Part shown: positions 7,400 through 14,428 of the stretch, piece after piece
How positions within the stretch are numbered: position 1 is the stretch's first letter
Layout: each line of letters begins with the position of its first letter
DNA from: an uncultured Flavobacterium sp.
Lineage (GTDB): Bacteria > Bacteroidota > Bacteroidia > Flavobacteriales > Flavobacteriaceae
Direction: 5' to 3'
NCBI RefSeq assembly: GCF_946481155.1
Contig: NZ_CAMLMK010000044.1
Span: 1-23,020 of the forward strand
DNA: 23,020 nt
The notes under the pieces: model-generated
The model's database searches: none
What the model saw: the letters and a program-made list of their open reading frames with translations, nothing else
Told to the model about the DNA's origin: nothing
Position numbers and translations under genes: made by a program

Positions 7400-8224
7400 T
7401 TATCTTCTTATAAAATTCCCCAAAGTAACACAGTAGTTTCCTCTCTCGTTTGTGTATATGTTGTATTCTCTTGGGAAAAGTTTGTTTGCATGGTACAAAA
7501 GCGGTTGTGAAAGAGAACGGGTCGCTTTGTTGTTTAATTTCAAAAATTCGAAAGTCGAAACCGGGCTTATAAAAATATAAGCTCCATCGTAAGTCCCCAG
7601 TACCATAGTGTGGGTCAGCGGTCCTTTTTCCGGAACTAGCGGTAACCAGTATCGACCAATGAACTCATACGAACCACCACTTTTTATAACAGGCACAAAA
7701 TCGAGCGGCATAAAGTTTTTAGGCGGATAATTGGCGAAATAAATTTCAGTTTCTTCAGACCATGCAGGTATTTGCATACGTTCCGCTTCGGAAATCATAA
7801 AAAAATAAAAATTAAAATGCGATGGTGCCAATCCGTCGATGGTGGAATAATTTTTCGGACTCCAGGCAATTTTAATATGATCGAATGCGGTTCTTTCCTT
7901 TGCAATGCCAGGCAGCGGTATAACGATGTCTTTTTCGAAATCGGCATCAGCTGGTAAATCATTTAAAACTTCCGGCGTCATTTCCACACCAATTTCCAAT
8001 GGGATGTCAAATCGGTTAAAGCTTATCCAGGAATGTACTATACCTGGACCTACCTGAATATCCGGTCCATAAACAACGGATATTTCCGGTCCTCTTTCAG
8101 ACTCTTCAGACATAGGAATCATTTTTCCAGTATCACTATTTGTAATTTCGTCTTTATCACATGAAAAAAGCACAAATAGAAGTCCGGTCAGGAGAATTGC
8201 TCTCCAGTGATAACTTTTTTTCAT
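7400..8224 (-). CDS. Lipoprotein of TTHB210/DUF5602 type, function unknown
   Basis: A 274-residue protein with a lipoprotein signal: basic start, hydrophobic residues 9-20, and lipobox LFSC with Cys22 followed by DKDE. It is therefore a probable surface or periplasmic lipoprotein. The body contains a strand LEIGVEMTPEVLNDLP, then FDHIKIAWSP, then a SHFNFYFFMISEAERMQIP segment near 135-153. From memory this arrangement resembles proteins annotated as DUF5602 / TTHB210-like, whose HFDFHFY motif is similar, but here the second His is Tyr (HFNFYFF). I cannot confirm the family without a profile search. No enzymatic motif is evident. The gene stands alone, convergent with trmL and divergent from a VOC gene. 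Confidence 0.65.
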   Translation of the reverse strand: MKKSYHWRAILLTGLLFVLFSCDKDEITNSDTGKMIPMSEESERGPEISVVYGPDIQVGPGIVHSWISFNRFDIPLEIGVEMTPEVLNDLPADADFEKDIVIPLPGIAKERTAFDHIKIAWSPKNYSTIDGLAPSHFNFYFFMISEAERMQIPAWSEETEIYFANYPPKNFMPLDFVPVIKSGGSYEFIGRYWLPLVPEKGPLTHTMVLGTYDGAYIFISPVSTFEFLKLNNKATRSLSQPLLYHANKLFPREYNIYTNERGNYCVTLGNFIRR

Positions 8225-8404
8225 AGCTGTAAAATTTAGTTAATACTCCTTAAAACCGGGAAAAAAGTGCTTTTGGAAATTTTAGTATAACAAATTTACG
8301 TCAATTTTTCACTTAAAATAGTGAACTTCATCACTTTATGAAAAAATTACGATTAAATCGTAAAGAAACTTATAACGCAAATTTCCGCACTGCTTTTCTT
8401 TTTT

Positions 8405-8412
8405 TATATTTG
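8405..8412 (+). promoter_or_regulatory. -7 element TATATTTG for the 8442 VOC gene
   Basis: TATATTTG matches TAnnTTTG exactly and lies 29 nt upstream of the ATG at 8442. A degenerate TTTC at 8382-8385 stands where the -33 TTTG would be (19-nt spacing). Confidence 0.55.
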
Positions 8413-8441
8413 GTAAAATAACTAAATCAAATACTATTATT

Positions 8442-8867
8442 ATGGCACAGGTAAATCCATATCTTACATTTAACGGAACGTGCGAAGAGGCGTTTAATTT
8501 TTATAAATCTGTTTTTGGCGGAGAATTCCCTTATTCCGGAAAATTTAAAGATATGCCCGCTGAATTCCCAATTCCGGATTCAGAGAAAGATAAAATAATG
8601 CATATTTCATTACCTATCGGCAACACTGTCTTAATGGGAAGTGATGCCGCAGAAGGTTGCGGGCCGATGCCTACATTCGGTAATAATTTTGCGGTTTCCG
8701 TCAACGCAGAAAACGAAGAGGAAGCAAAAAGAATTTTCGGCGCTCTTTCGGAAGGAGGAAAAATAACCATGCCTCTAGACAAAACGTTTTGGGGTGCATT
8801 GTTTGGGATGTTTACGGACAAGTTCGGGATTAACTGGATGGTTAACTACGACTACGAGCAAAAATAA
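8442..8867 (+). CDS. PhnB-like VOC protein
   Basis: This 141-residue single PhnB-type VOC domain opens with VNPYLTFNGTCEEAFNFYKSVFGGEF and closes with FTDKFGINWMVNYDY, the paired ends of the fold. Relatives are dimeric cytoplasmic proteins of unassigned substrate. The ubiquinone-methyltransferase label often used for the family is not supported by any SAM-binding motif. It is the fourth VOC-type gene in this window (with the tandem-domain and single-domain proteins at 4320-5634) but is transcribed alone from its own TAnnTTTG promoter and ended by a plus-strand hairpin. A GKFKDMP segment at about 36-42 fills the variable loop. Confidence 0.9.
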   Translation: MAQVNPYLTFNGTCEEAFNFYKSVFGGEFPYSGKFKDMPAEFPIPDSEKDKIMHISLPIGNTVLMGSDAAEGCGPMPTFGNNFAVSVNAENEEEAKRIFGALSEGGKITMPLDKTFWGALFGMFTDKFGINWMVNYDYEQK

Positions 8868-8886
8868 ACTTTATGTTTCATACTTC

Positions 8887-8915
8887 AAAAAGCTTCACAT
8901 TTGTGGGGCTTTTTT
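8887..8915 (+). terminator. Intrinsic terminator after the VOC gene
   Basis: A 12-bp stem, AAAAAGCTTCAC (8887-8898) with GTGGGGCTTTTT (8903-8914), has two G-U pairs and a 4-nt loop and runs into Ts. The G-U pairs become A-C mismatches on the other strand, so it is directed at the plus-strand VOC gene rather than at the convergent hydrolase. Confidence 0.78.
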
Positions 8916-8945
8916 GTTTGCCGACTCATCTGAATTGGAGATAGC

Positions 8946-9719
8946 TTATTTGAATAATTCGTCAAAGAAACTCAGCATGGCGCGCCAGGAACGCTTGTCT
9001 GCTTTTTCATTGTAAGCGGTACCTTTGGTTTTATCATTGCCAGCGTCTTTGTGGGTAAAAGCATGAACGGCATCGGCGTAATATACCATTTGCCAATCAG
9101 CTTTTGCGGTGCGCATTTCATCCTGAAAGGCTTTTATTTCATCTTCAGGAACAAAAAAATCATCGGCACCGTGAAGTACAAGTACTTTTGGATTTATGGA
9201 CTCAATAGTTCGGGAAGCATCACGCCCTAAACCGCCATGAAATGAAACTACGCCTTTTACAGGAAAGTTTGCGCGCGCGGCCTCTAAAGTTCCGGTGCCG
9301 CCAAAGCAATATCCAATCACGGCAATTTCCTTCGGATTTGCACCTGCTTTGACTAATTGTTCCAGAGCTAGTTGAATGCGCTTCTGATATTCTTTATAAT
9401 TGTTTTTATAATGACCAGCCAGTTTTCCGGCTTCCTGACTGTTAGTTGGTTTATTGCCCACACCATAAATATCGGCAACAAAGGTGTAATATCCCAGTTT
9501 TGTAAGTTCCTGTGCGCTCTCTTTGGAATGGCCATCGACACCCATCCAGGCCGGTAAGATTAAGATGCCAGCTTTTTTAGCATTGGCTTTTACGGGTTTG
9601 CCGAAAAAACCTTCCAGTTTCTGAGCACCATCCGCATAGGAAACTGCTTTTAACTGTGCCGAAGAAGAAATAATGGTCGCCATCATAAAGAATAATGTGA
9701 ATATGGATTTAGTTTTCAT
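8946..9719 (-). CDS. Secreted dienelactone hydrolase family protein
   Basis: A 257-residue alpha/beta hydrolase of the dienelactone hydrolase family with a Sec signal (MKTKSIFTLFFMMATIISSSAQ, likely cleaved near residue 21). This puts it in the periplasm, unlike classic cytoplasmic DLH. The nucleophile elbow GYCFGG carries Cys138, the family's cysteine nucleophile; the acid is in HGADDFFVPEDE (Asp186 or Asp187) and the base is His219 in DAVHAFTH. The triad is complete. The natural substrate is unknown, and no aromatic-degradation genes are nearby to suggest true dienelactone. It lies downstream of the ABC importer genes on the same strand, 54 nt past the ATPase stop, but a TAACTTTA box with TTTTG 17 nt upstream in that gap suggests a separate promoter. 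Confidence 0.88.
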   Translation of the reverse strand: MKTKSIFTLFFMMATIISSSAQLKAVSYADGAQKLEGFFGKPVKANAKKAGILILPAWMGVDGHSKESAQELTKLGYYTFVADIYGVGNKPTNSQEAGKLAGHYKNNYKEYQKRIQLALEQLVKAGANPKEIAVIGYCFGGTGTLEAARANFPVKGVVSFHGGLGRDASRTIESINPKVLVLHGADDFFVPEDEIKAFQDEMRTAKADWQMVYYADAVHAFTHKDAGNDKTKGTAYNEKADKRSWRAMLSFFDELFK

Positions 9720-9773
9720 AGCTTTAAATTTTTGAAAGGTTAAAGTTACGAAATGTTGCTGAAAACAAAATCT

Positions 9774-10550
9774 TTAGCGAACGACAAATTTCCCTTTTTC
9801 TGCATCGAAGAAAATGTGATCGTCTTTGAAAAGTGTATTAAAAGTACCGTCGGAGATTAAGTTACAGGGCGAATTCTGTACCATTTTTTCCTGGGTCATG
9901 ACAATCATCTCGTCACTTAACTGTATGGCAAGATCGACATCATGTGTGGAAAATAAAATGCATTTTTGGGTTTCGTGCGTTAGTTTTTTAAGCAGCTTGA
10001 AAAGGGCTACTTTGTGCACCAAGTCCAAATGGGTAGTTGGTTCGTCAAGGATGATTAACTGCGTATCCTGTGCCAGGGCCCGTGCTACCAAAACATTTTG
10101 CAGCTGTCCGTCGCTGATTTCGTAATGCTTTTTTCCGGCAAGATGGCTGATTTGCGTCAATTCCATCGCCTGATGAACTTTTGCTATGTCGAAGTCGGTC
10201 ATAGTTCCAATCCAGTTCGTATAGGGCTGACGTCCTAAAGCGATCAGTTCGAAAACCGTTAGATTGCTTGGGGGAAGTTTTTCGGTTAAAACGACACTTA
10301 GATTTTGCGCGAGCTCCAAAGCTTCATAATCGGTGACTTTTTTATCGTTTAAGAAGACTTCACCTTTCAATGGTTTCTGAATACCTGTGATAGTTCTAAG
10401 TAAAGTGGATTTCCCAATACCATTGGCACCGATTAAAGCAATTAGTTTTCCTTCCCCAAGGCTGATTTCTAAATTTTCGGCAATGACAGTCTGCTTGGCT
10501 TTTGAAGTGTAACCAATGCTTAAATTGCTGGTATGTAGGATAGTTTTCAA
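9774..10550 (-). CDS. btuD: ABC importer ATPase, probable cobalamin uptake (BtuD-like)
   Basis: A 258-residue ATP-binding subunit of a type II (FecCD/BtuCD) importer. Walker A GANGIGKST is at 41-49, the signature segment ISDGQLQ at 145-151, Walker B LIILDEPTTHLD from 165, and the H-loop His203 in STHDVD. The signature has Asp in place of the first Gly of LSGGQ, and the Q-loop position reads SVVLTEK rather than containing the expected Gln; I believe both are seen in relatives of this phylum, but this is from memory. It is the last gene of a permease-ATPase pair (gap 15 nt) with a binding lipoprotein upstream. Assignment to vitamin B12 rests on the adjacent cob genes and btuB; a siderophore or heme importer cannot be excluded from this protein alone. 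Confidence 0.85.
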   Translation of the reverse strand: MKTILHTSNLSIGYTSKAKQTVIAENLEISLGEGKLIALIGANGIGKSTLLRTITGIQKPLKGEVFLNDKKVTDYEALELAQNLSVVLTEKLPPSNLTVFELIALGRQPYTNWIGTMTDFDIAKVHQAMELTQISHLAGKKHYEISDGQLQNVLVARALAQDTQLIILDEPTTHLDLVHKVALFKLLKKLTHETQKCILFSTHDVDLAIQLSDEMIVMTQEKMVQNSPCNLISDGTFNTLFKDDHIFFDAEKGKFVVR

Positions 10551-10565
10551 ATGTCAGAAATCAGT

Positions 10566-11597
10566 TTAATTCATCATTTTTCTTTTTCGGACCAAAAGCC
10601 AAATAACCACCGGCGCACCGATAATGGAAGTTATCGCGTTGATTGGTAGGGTGAGCTCCATTCCCGGCATTTGGGAAACCACATCGCAAATCAGCATGAT
10701 CGCCGCACCCAATAACAGCGTACTCCAATATAAAACGGAGTGATTGCTGGTCTGAAATACCAGTTTTGCAATATGGGGAACTGCCAAACCAATGAAGGCA
10801 ATTGGGCCGGCAAAAGCCGTAATGCTTCCGGTCAGAATACTGGTGGCAATTAAAATAATCAGTCGTGTTTTTTTGTAATTTAAGCCTAAGCTCCGGGCAT
10901 AATTTTCGCCCAATAACAAAGCGTTCAGTGGTTTTATACTGAAAACACTCATCACCAGTCCTAAGCCGACACAGATCGTAAGTATCACAAGGGATGACCA
11001 TGACAAATTTCCCAAATTTCCCAAGGACCAAAAAGTAAATTTCTGAAGTTGTTCCGCTGAACTGAAATAGGTCAGGACACCCACAAAGGCGCTGGTGAAA
11101 CTACTGAACATCAGTCCGATAATCAATATGGCCATAGTGTCGCGTAATTTTTGTGACACCAATAATACTGCTATCAAAACGACAAAACTTCCAAAGGTAG
11201 AAGCCAAAACCAATCCGTACGGAGACAGTAGAACAGTCCTTAAAAATGGCGGTAATAAACCGGCACTCAATATTACAAATGCTACACTTAAGCTCGCTCC
11301 TGAGCTCAATCCCAAAACATCGGGTCCGGCAAGCGGGTTTCGGAACAAGGTCTGCATAAGCAATCCGCCCACAGAAAGCCCCATCCCCACAAGTATTGCA
11401 GTAATAGCCTTCGGTAAACGGTAATTAATGATAATATATTCCCAAGTCGATTTGCTGGCCTGACCTCCTGTTAAACTGGTAAAAACCTCTTTAAAAGGAA
11501 TAGTTATGGAACCAAAACTGATATTGATCAAGACTAAGGCGATCAATGCCAAGCCCAGGAGTGAAAATAAAATCGTATTTCGTTTTCTGTTTAGCAA
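10566..11597 (-). CDS. btuC: FecCD-type permease, probable cobalamin uptake (BtuC-like)
   Basis: A 343-residue polytopic protein with the length and pattern of FecCD/BtuC permeases, which form a homodimer of about ten helices per subunit. Recognisable family segments are YRLPKAITAILVGMGLSVGGLLMQTLFRNPLAGPDVLGLSSGAS near 58-100 (split here only to describe it), LLLGENYARSLGLNYKK (the cytoplasmic coupling region), GPIAFIGLAVPHIAKL and GMELTLPINAITSIIGAPVVIWLL at the C-terminus. The gene ends 15 nt before the ATPase and begins one base after the binding-protein stop, so all three are an operon. Transport of corrinoids is inferred from context. Confidence 0.9.
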   Translation of the reverse strand: MLNRKRNTILFSLLGLALIALVLINISFGSITIPFKEVFTSLTGGQASKSTWEYIIINYRLPKAITAILVGMGLSVGGLLMQTLFRNPLAGPDVLGLSSGASLSVAFVILSAGLLPPFLRTVLLSPYGLVLASTFGSFVVLIAVLLVSQKLRDTMAILIIGLMFSSFTSAFVGVLTYFSSAEQLQKFTFWSLGNLGNLSWSSLVILTICVGLGLVMSVFSIKPLNALLLGENYARSLGLNYKKTRLIILIATSILTGSITAFAGPIAFIGLAVPHIAKLVFQTSNHSVLYWSTLLLGAAIMLICDVVSQMPGMELTLPINAITSIIGAPVVIWLLVRKRKMMN

Positions 11598-11598
11598 T

Positions 11599-12741
11599 TT
11601 AATTCAGTTTTTGCGCAAAAGTAAGGGTATAGTCGGGGAGTAATTCCGGATGGAATATTTTAATATAATCTTTCAGGACTAAATCAGGCCGGCTTGGTGC
11701 CAATTCATAATAAACGGTGCCGCCGGTGGCTCCCAATTTCGCTTCAAAAGTGTAAACATTTTTATTTTTGAAAGCATCAAACTGACTGTAATGGGGATTG
11801 CTTTCCCCTAATTCGGATAGGTTTTTATAAGACCCTGCGGCAATCCAGAACTTCGCAGTCTTCGCTTTATCTAAAATGTCTTCAAAAGACAAGCCTAAAC
11901 TTCCGGTGCCTTCAACGTCTTTCCATAGATAATCTGCTTTGGCATCCCTTAGAAATTGCGCTACCCAACTGTCTCCTTTCGCCACAAACCATTGATCTTT
12001 ATACATGGAGCCATATAAAACTGTGGCTTCAGCTTTACTGTTTTTAACGGACTCTAAAGTTTGATTATAATCGTTTACGATTTCATCAAATAATTTATCT
12101 GCTTCTTTTTGTTTTCCGAATAAGGCGGCGTATAGTTTAATCCATTCCGCTTTTCCCAGTGGTGACTGTTCCATCCAATCGCCCTGAATCATTACTTTTA
12201 AACCGCTTTTTTCCAAATTTCGGATCATAGGGTTATTGTTGTCGATCCCGAAAGTTATAATCAGTTCCGGCGCTAACTCGATGAGTTGCTCCATGTTTAA
12301 TTTTTCATTCTGGCCCACGTTTTTCACCGAACCCCTGTCAATCAAAGCACGTGTTTTTTCAGAGGAAATATAATCGGTGTGGGGGAAACCAACGAGTTTG
12401 TTTTCAACGTCAAGCATTTCCAGAAAAGGAACATTAGTAGTGGAAGTTACTACAATGGATTGCAAAGGAACCTGTATAATCGTTTGGTTTTGCAAGCTGT
12501 CGGGAACCACGGCATTTTTTTCTTTCAGGACATAAGTGAAATCCTTATCAGCGTTTGGCCACGGATTGGTTACTTTAACTATGGAATAGCCGTCATATTC
12601 ATAAATGGCAAGGCCGCTGGCATATTTGATTGTGTTTTCTGCGGCGGTTATTTTTGCTGTTTCCCTCTTTTCGTTATTCTTACATCCTATCAATGTCAGA
12701 AGTGAGAAAACCAACAGCATTTTAAAAAAAGAAGTTCTCAT
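11599..12741 (-). CDS. btuF: Corrinoid/metal-chelate binding lipoprotein (BtuF-like)
   Basis: A periplasmic binding protein of the class III type used by BtuCD/FecCD importers, 380 residues from the ATG at 12741. A TTG at 12765 extends the frame but lies inside the TACCTTTG promoter box, so it is rejected. The signal (hydrophobic residues 8-18) ends in lipobox LIGC with Cys20. The lobe-1 segment has VPLQSIVVTSTTNVPFLEMLDVENKLVGFP, then MEQLIELAPELIITFG, and lobe 2 has AKADYLWKDVEGTGSLGLSFEDIL and ELAPSRPDLVLKDYIKIFHPELL, all typical of the family. In flavobacteria these act at the inner membrane with btuC and btuD, which follow on the same strand. Specificity for corrinoids is inferred from the neighbouring cob genes; the sequence itself would also fit an iron-siderophore. 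Confidence 0.87.
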   Translation of the reverse strand: MRTSFFKMLLVFSLLTLIGCKNNEKRETAKITAAENTIKYASGLAIYEYDGYSIVKVTNPWPNADKDFTYVLKEKNAVVPDSLQNQTIIQVPLQSIVVTSTTNVPFLEMLDVENKLVGFPHTDYISSEKTRALIDRGSVKNVGQNEKLNMEQLIELAPELIITFGIDNNNPMIRNLEKSGLKVMIQGDWMEQSPLGKAEWIKLYAALFGKQKEADKLFDEIVNDYNQTLESVKNSKAEATVLYGSMYKDQWFVAKGDSWVAQFLRDAKADYLWKDVEGTGSLGLSFEDILDKAKTAKFWIAAGSYKNLSELGESNPHYSQFDAFKNKNVYTFEAKLGATGGTVYYELAPSRPDLVLKDYIKIFHPELLPDYTLTFAQKLN

Positions 12742-12762
12742 TACGTTGTGTTTCAATAAACG

Positions 12763-12770
12763 CAAAGGTA
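12763..12770 (-). promoter_or_regulatory. -7 element TACCTTTG of the btuFCD operon
   Basis: On the minus strand TACCTTTG is a perfect TAnnTTTG match 21 nt upstream of the btuF ATG. The -33 region is T-rich without a clean TTTG. No cobalamin riboswitch fits between this box and the ATG, so the importer operon appears not to carry one. Confidence 0.6.
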
Positions 12771-12800
12771 TAAGAATTTAGAAAAAAATTCCTGCTTATT

Positions 12801-12835
12801 TTTGATTCCTCAAAAACAGACAAATGTTATCTTTA
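12801..12835 (+). promoter_or_regulatory. Promoter of the CWC-DUF5522 gene and possibly the cob operon
   Basis: TTTG at 12801-12804 and TATCTTTA at 12828-12835 (one mismatch to TAnnTTTG) are separated by 23 nt. The ATG is at 12840, only 4 nt past the -7 box, so the transcript would have almost no leader. The region between this box and the divergent btuF -7 box is short, giving back-to-back promoters. Confidence 0.5.
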
Positions 12836-12839
12836 CGCC

Positions 12840-13202
12840 ATGAACGTCATAAAAGTTAAAAATTGCTCTACCTGCGGAACTGCTTTTAATTGTGGTGATA
12901 CCCTTGAAGGAAGCAAATGCTGGTGCAATGATTTCCCGCCTATTTTTCAGCCATCCGATGTGATCGACTGCCTTTGTCCGGGTTGTTTCAAAAATGCCTG
13001 TGCGGTTAAAATCGAGGAATATGTTGCTACGGTTACTCCTGAATCGGCTATGGAAAACCGGGCGAAAGACCTTCCGAAATCAACAAACCTGATTGACGGC
13101 ATTGATTATTATATTGAGAACGGGAATTATGTTTTCAAAGCATGGTTCCATTTGAAAAGAGGGCATTGCTGTAAGAATGGGTGCCGACATTGTCCGTATT
13201 AG
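12840..13202 (+). CDS. Cysteine-rich CWC / DUF5522 fusion protein
   Basis: A 120-residue protein with two small cysteine-rich modules. The N-terminal part carries paired cysteines at 9, 12, 18, 27 and 29, then DCLCPGCFKNAC near 43-54, matching the cysteine-rich CWC family (the CWC tripeptide is present at 27-29). The C-terminal part, IDGIDYYIENGNYVFKAWFHLKRGHCCKNGCRHCPY, matches DUF5522, including the terminal HCPY. Both families are recognised from memory. The cysteine spacing suggests zinc or Fe-S binding, but no function is established. It is divergent from btuF and 48 nt upstream of cobU on the same strand, so it may be the first gene of the cobalamin salvage operon. That link is contextual only. 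Confidence 0.8.
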   Translation: MNVIKVKNCSTCGTAFNCGDTLEGSKCWCNDFPPIFQPSDVIDCLCPGCFKNACAVKIEEYVATVTPESAMENRAKDLPKSTNLIDGIDYYIENGNYVFKAWFHLKRGHCCKNGCRHCPY

Positions 13203-13250
13203 AAGCAAGAGGCAAGAAAATAGAAAATAGAGAATAGAATTAACGATATA

Positions 13251-13766
13251 ATGATTTACTTAATAACAGGCGGGGAACGCTCCGGAAAAAGCAGCTATGC
13301 TGAAAATTTAGCAAAAGAATTGTCAGACAGGCCAATGTATGTTGCCACTGCGCGAAAATGGGACGACGATTTTCAGAAACGCATTGATCGTCATCAAAAG
13401 GATCGTGATGAAAGATGGGTGAATATTGAAAACGAAAAGCATTTAAGCGAAATCGATTTTACAGGGAAAGTTGCCGTGGTGGATTGTGTCACATTGTGGC
13501 TGACGAATTTCTTCATTGATACTAAAAACGATGTTCAGGCCAGTCTGGATCAGGCTAAAGCCGAATTTGATAAAATTGCGAAACAGGAAAATACTACCAT
13601 AATCATTATTACGAATGAAATAGGGATGGGTGTGCATGCCGAAACGCATATCGGACGAAAATTCACGGAACTTCAGGGCTGGATGAACCAGTATCTGGCG
13701 AAAAATGCTGATGAGGTCGTATTGATGGTTTCCGGAATCCCGGTGAAAATAAAAGAGAAAAAATGA
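13251..13766 (+). CDS. cobU: Adenosylcobinamide kinase / adenosylcobinamide-phosphate guanylyltransferase
   Basis: A 171-residue CobU/CobP. It phosphorylates adenosylcobinamide and then transfers GMP to give adenosylcobinamide-GDP, the activated upper half of cobalamin. The P-loop GGERSGKS is at 7-14, and RIDRHQKDRDERW places His48 at the position of the guanylated histidine of Salmonella CobU. CVTLWLTNFF, IIITNEIGMGVHA and RKFTELQGWMNQYLA are further family blocks. The length is normal (about 170-180). Its TGA overlaps the next ATG in an ATGA tetranucleotide, indicating coupled translation with the PP-loop gene. The enzyme is cytoplasmic and feeds CobS, encoded further along the operon. Confidence 0.95.
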   Translation: MIYLITGGERSGKSSYAENLAKELSDRPMYVATARKWDDDFQKRIDRHQKDRDERWVNIENEKHLSEIDFTGKVAVVDCVTLWLTNFFIDTKNDVQASLDQAKAEFDKIAKQENTTIIIITNEIGMGVHAETHIGRKFTELQGWMNQYLAKNADEVVLMVSGIPVKIKEKK

Positions 13767-14407
13767 ATTTTGTAAGTTCCTGGAGCGGCGGAAAAGACAG
13801 TTGCTACGCGATGATGAAAGCAATGGCCGACGGATTTAGCCCGAAAGTTCTGCTAAATATGATGAATGAAAACGGAAAGGTTTCCCGCTCTCACGGATTA
13901 CCATTATCGGTTCTGAAACAGCAGGCGCAGCGAATGCAATTGCCACTTGAAGCAGTACCGGCGACTTGGGGAGATTATGAAGAAAAGTTTATTCAGACAT
14001 TAAAAAAGCTAAAATCTGATTTTAATCTGGAAAGCGCTGTTTTTGGTGATATTGATTTACAGCCGCATAAAGATTGGGAAGATAAAGTCTGCGACGCGGC
14101 TTCGTTAAAAGCAGTTTTGCCTTTGTGGCAGCAGGATCGGATTGTCCTGGTAAATGAAATGATTGAAAGCGGTATCGAAACTATGATTGTTTCCTGCAAT
14201 ACGCAAATGGGGGAAAAATATCTGGGGAAGATTGTAGCCAAAGAACTGGCGGCCGAACTGGAAGAAAAAGGAATCGATCCCTGCGGTGAAAATGGTGAGT
14301 TTCATACTTTAGTAATTAACTGCCCGTTGTTTTCAGAGGCGATTGCACTGCCGGAGTATGCTACGAAAACCTACAATGACTACTGTTTTGTAGTCTGGGA
14401 AGAATAA
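13763..14407 (+). CDS. Dph6-like PP-loop ATP pyrophosphatase in the cobalamin operon
   Basis: A 214-residue member of the adenine-nucleotide alpha-hydrolase superfamily related to diphthine-ammonia ligase Dph6 (COG2102). The PP-loop SGGKDS is at 8-13, followed by HGLP and the second block AVFGDIDLQPHKDWEDKVC; the ECGENGEFHT-type block is present as DPCGENGEFHTLVINCP. In archaea and eukaryotes Dph6 amidates diphthine on EF2; bacteria lack diphthamide, so a different ATP-dependent amidation or adenylation is expected. It begins inside the cobU stop codon (ATGA overlap) and is followed 21 nt later by bluB-cobT, so a role in corrinoid salvage or lower-ligand handling is a reasonable inference, not shown. 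Confidence 0.8.
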   Translation: MNFVSSWSGGKDSCYAMMKAMADGFSPKVLLNMMNENGKVSRSHGLPLSVLKQQAQRMQLPLEAVPATWGDYEEKFIQTLKKLKSDFNLESAVFGDIDLQPHKDWEDKVCDAASLKAVLPLWQQDRIVLVNEMIESGIETMIVSCNTQMGEKYLGKIVAKELAAELEEKGIDPCGENGEFHTLVINCPLFSEAIALPEYATKTYNDYCFVVWEE

Positions 14408-14428
14408 TTTGAACGCAATCATTTTAAG

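Noticed and set aside
10561..11031. A 156-residue open frame on the minus strand overlapping the permease
   Set aside because: It lies wholly inside the BtuC-like gene in another frame, and its translation has no family resemblance, whereas the permease frame is clearly conserved.
12742..12765. TTG start for the btuF-like gene, adding 8 residues
   Set aside because: It falls inside the TACCTTTG promoter element, and the ATG at 12741 gives a normal lipoprotein signal.
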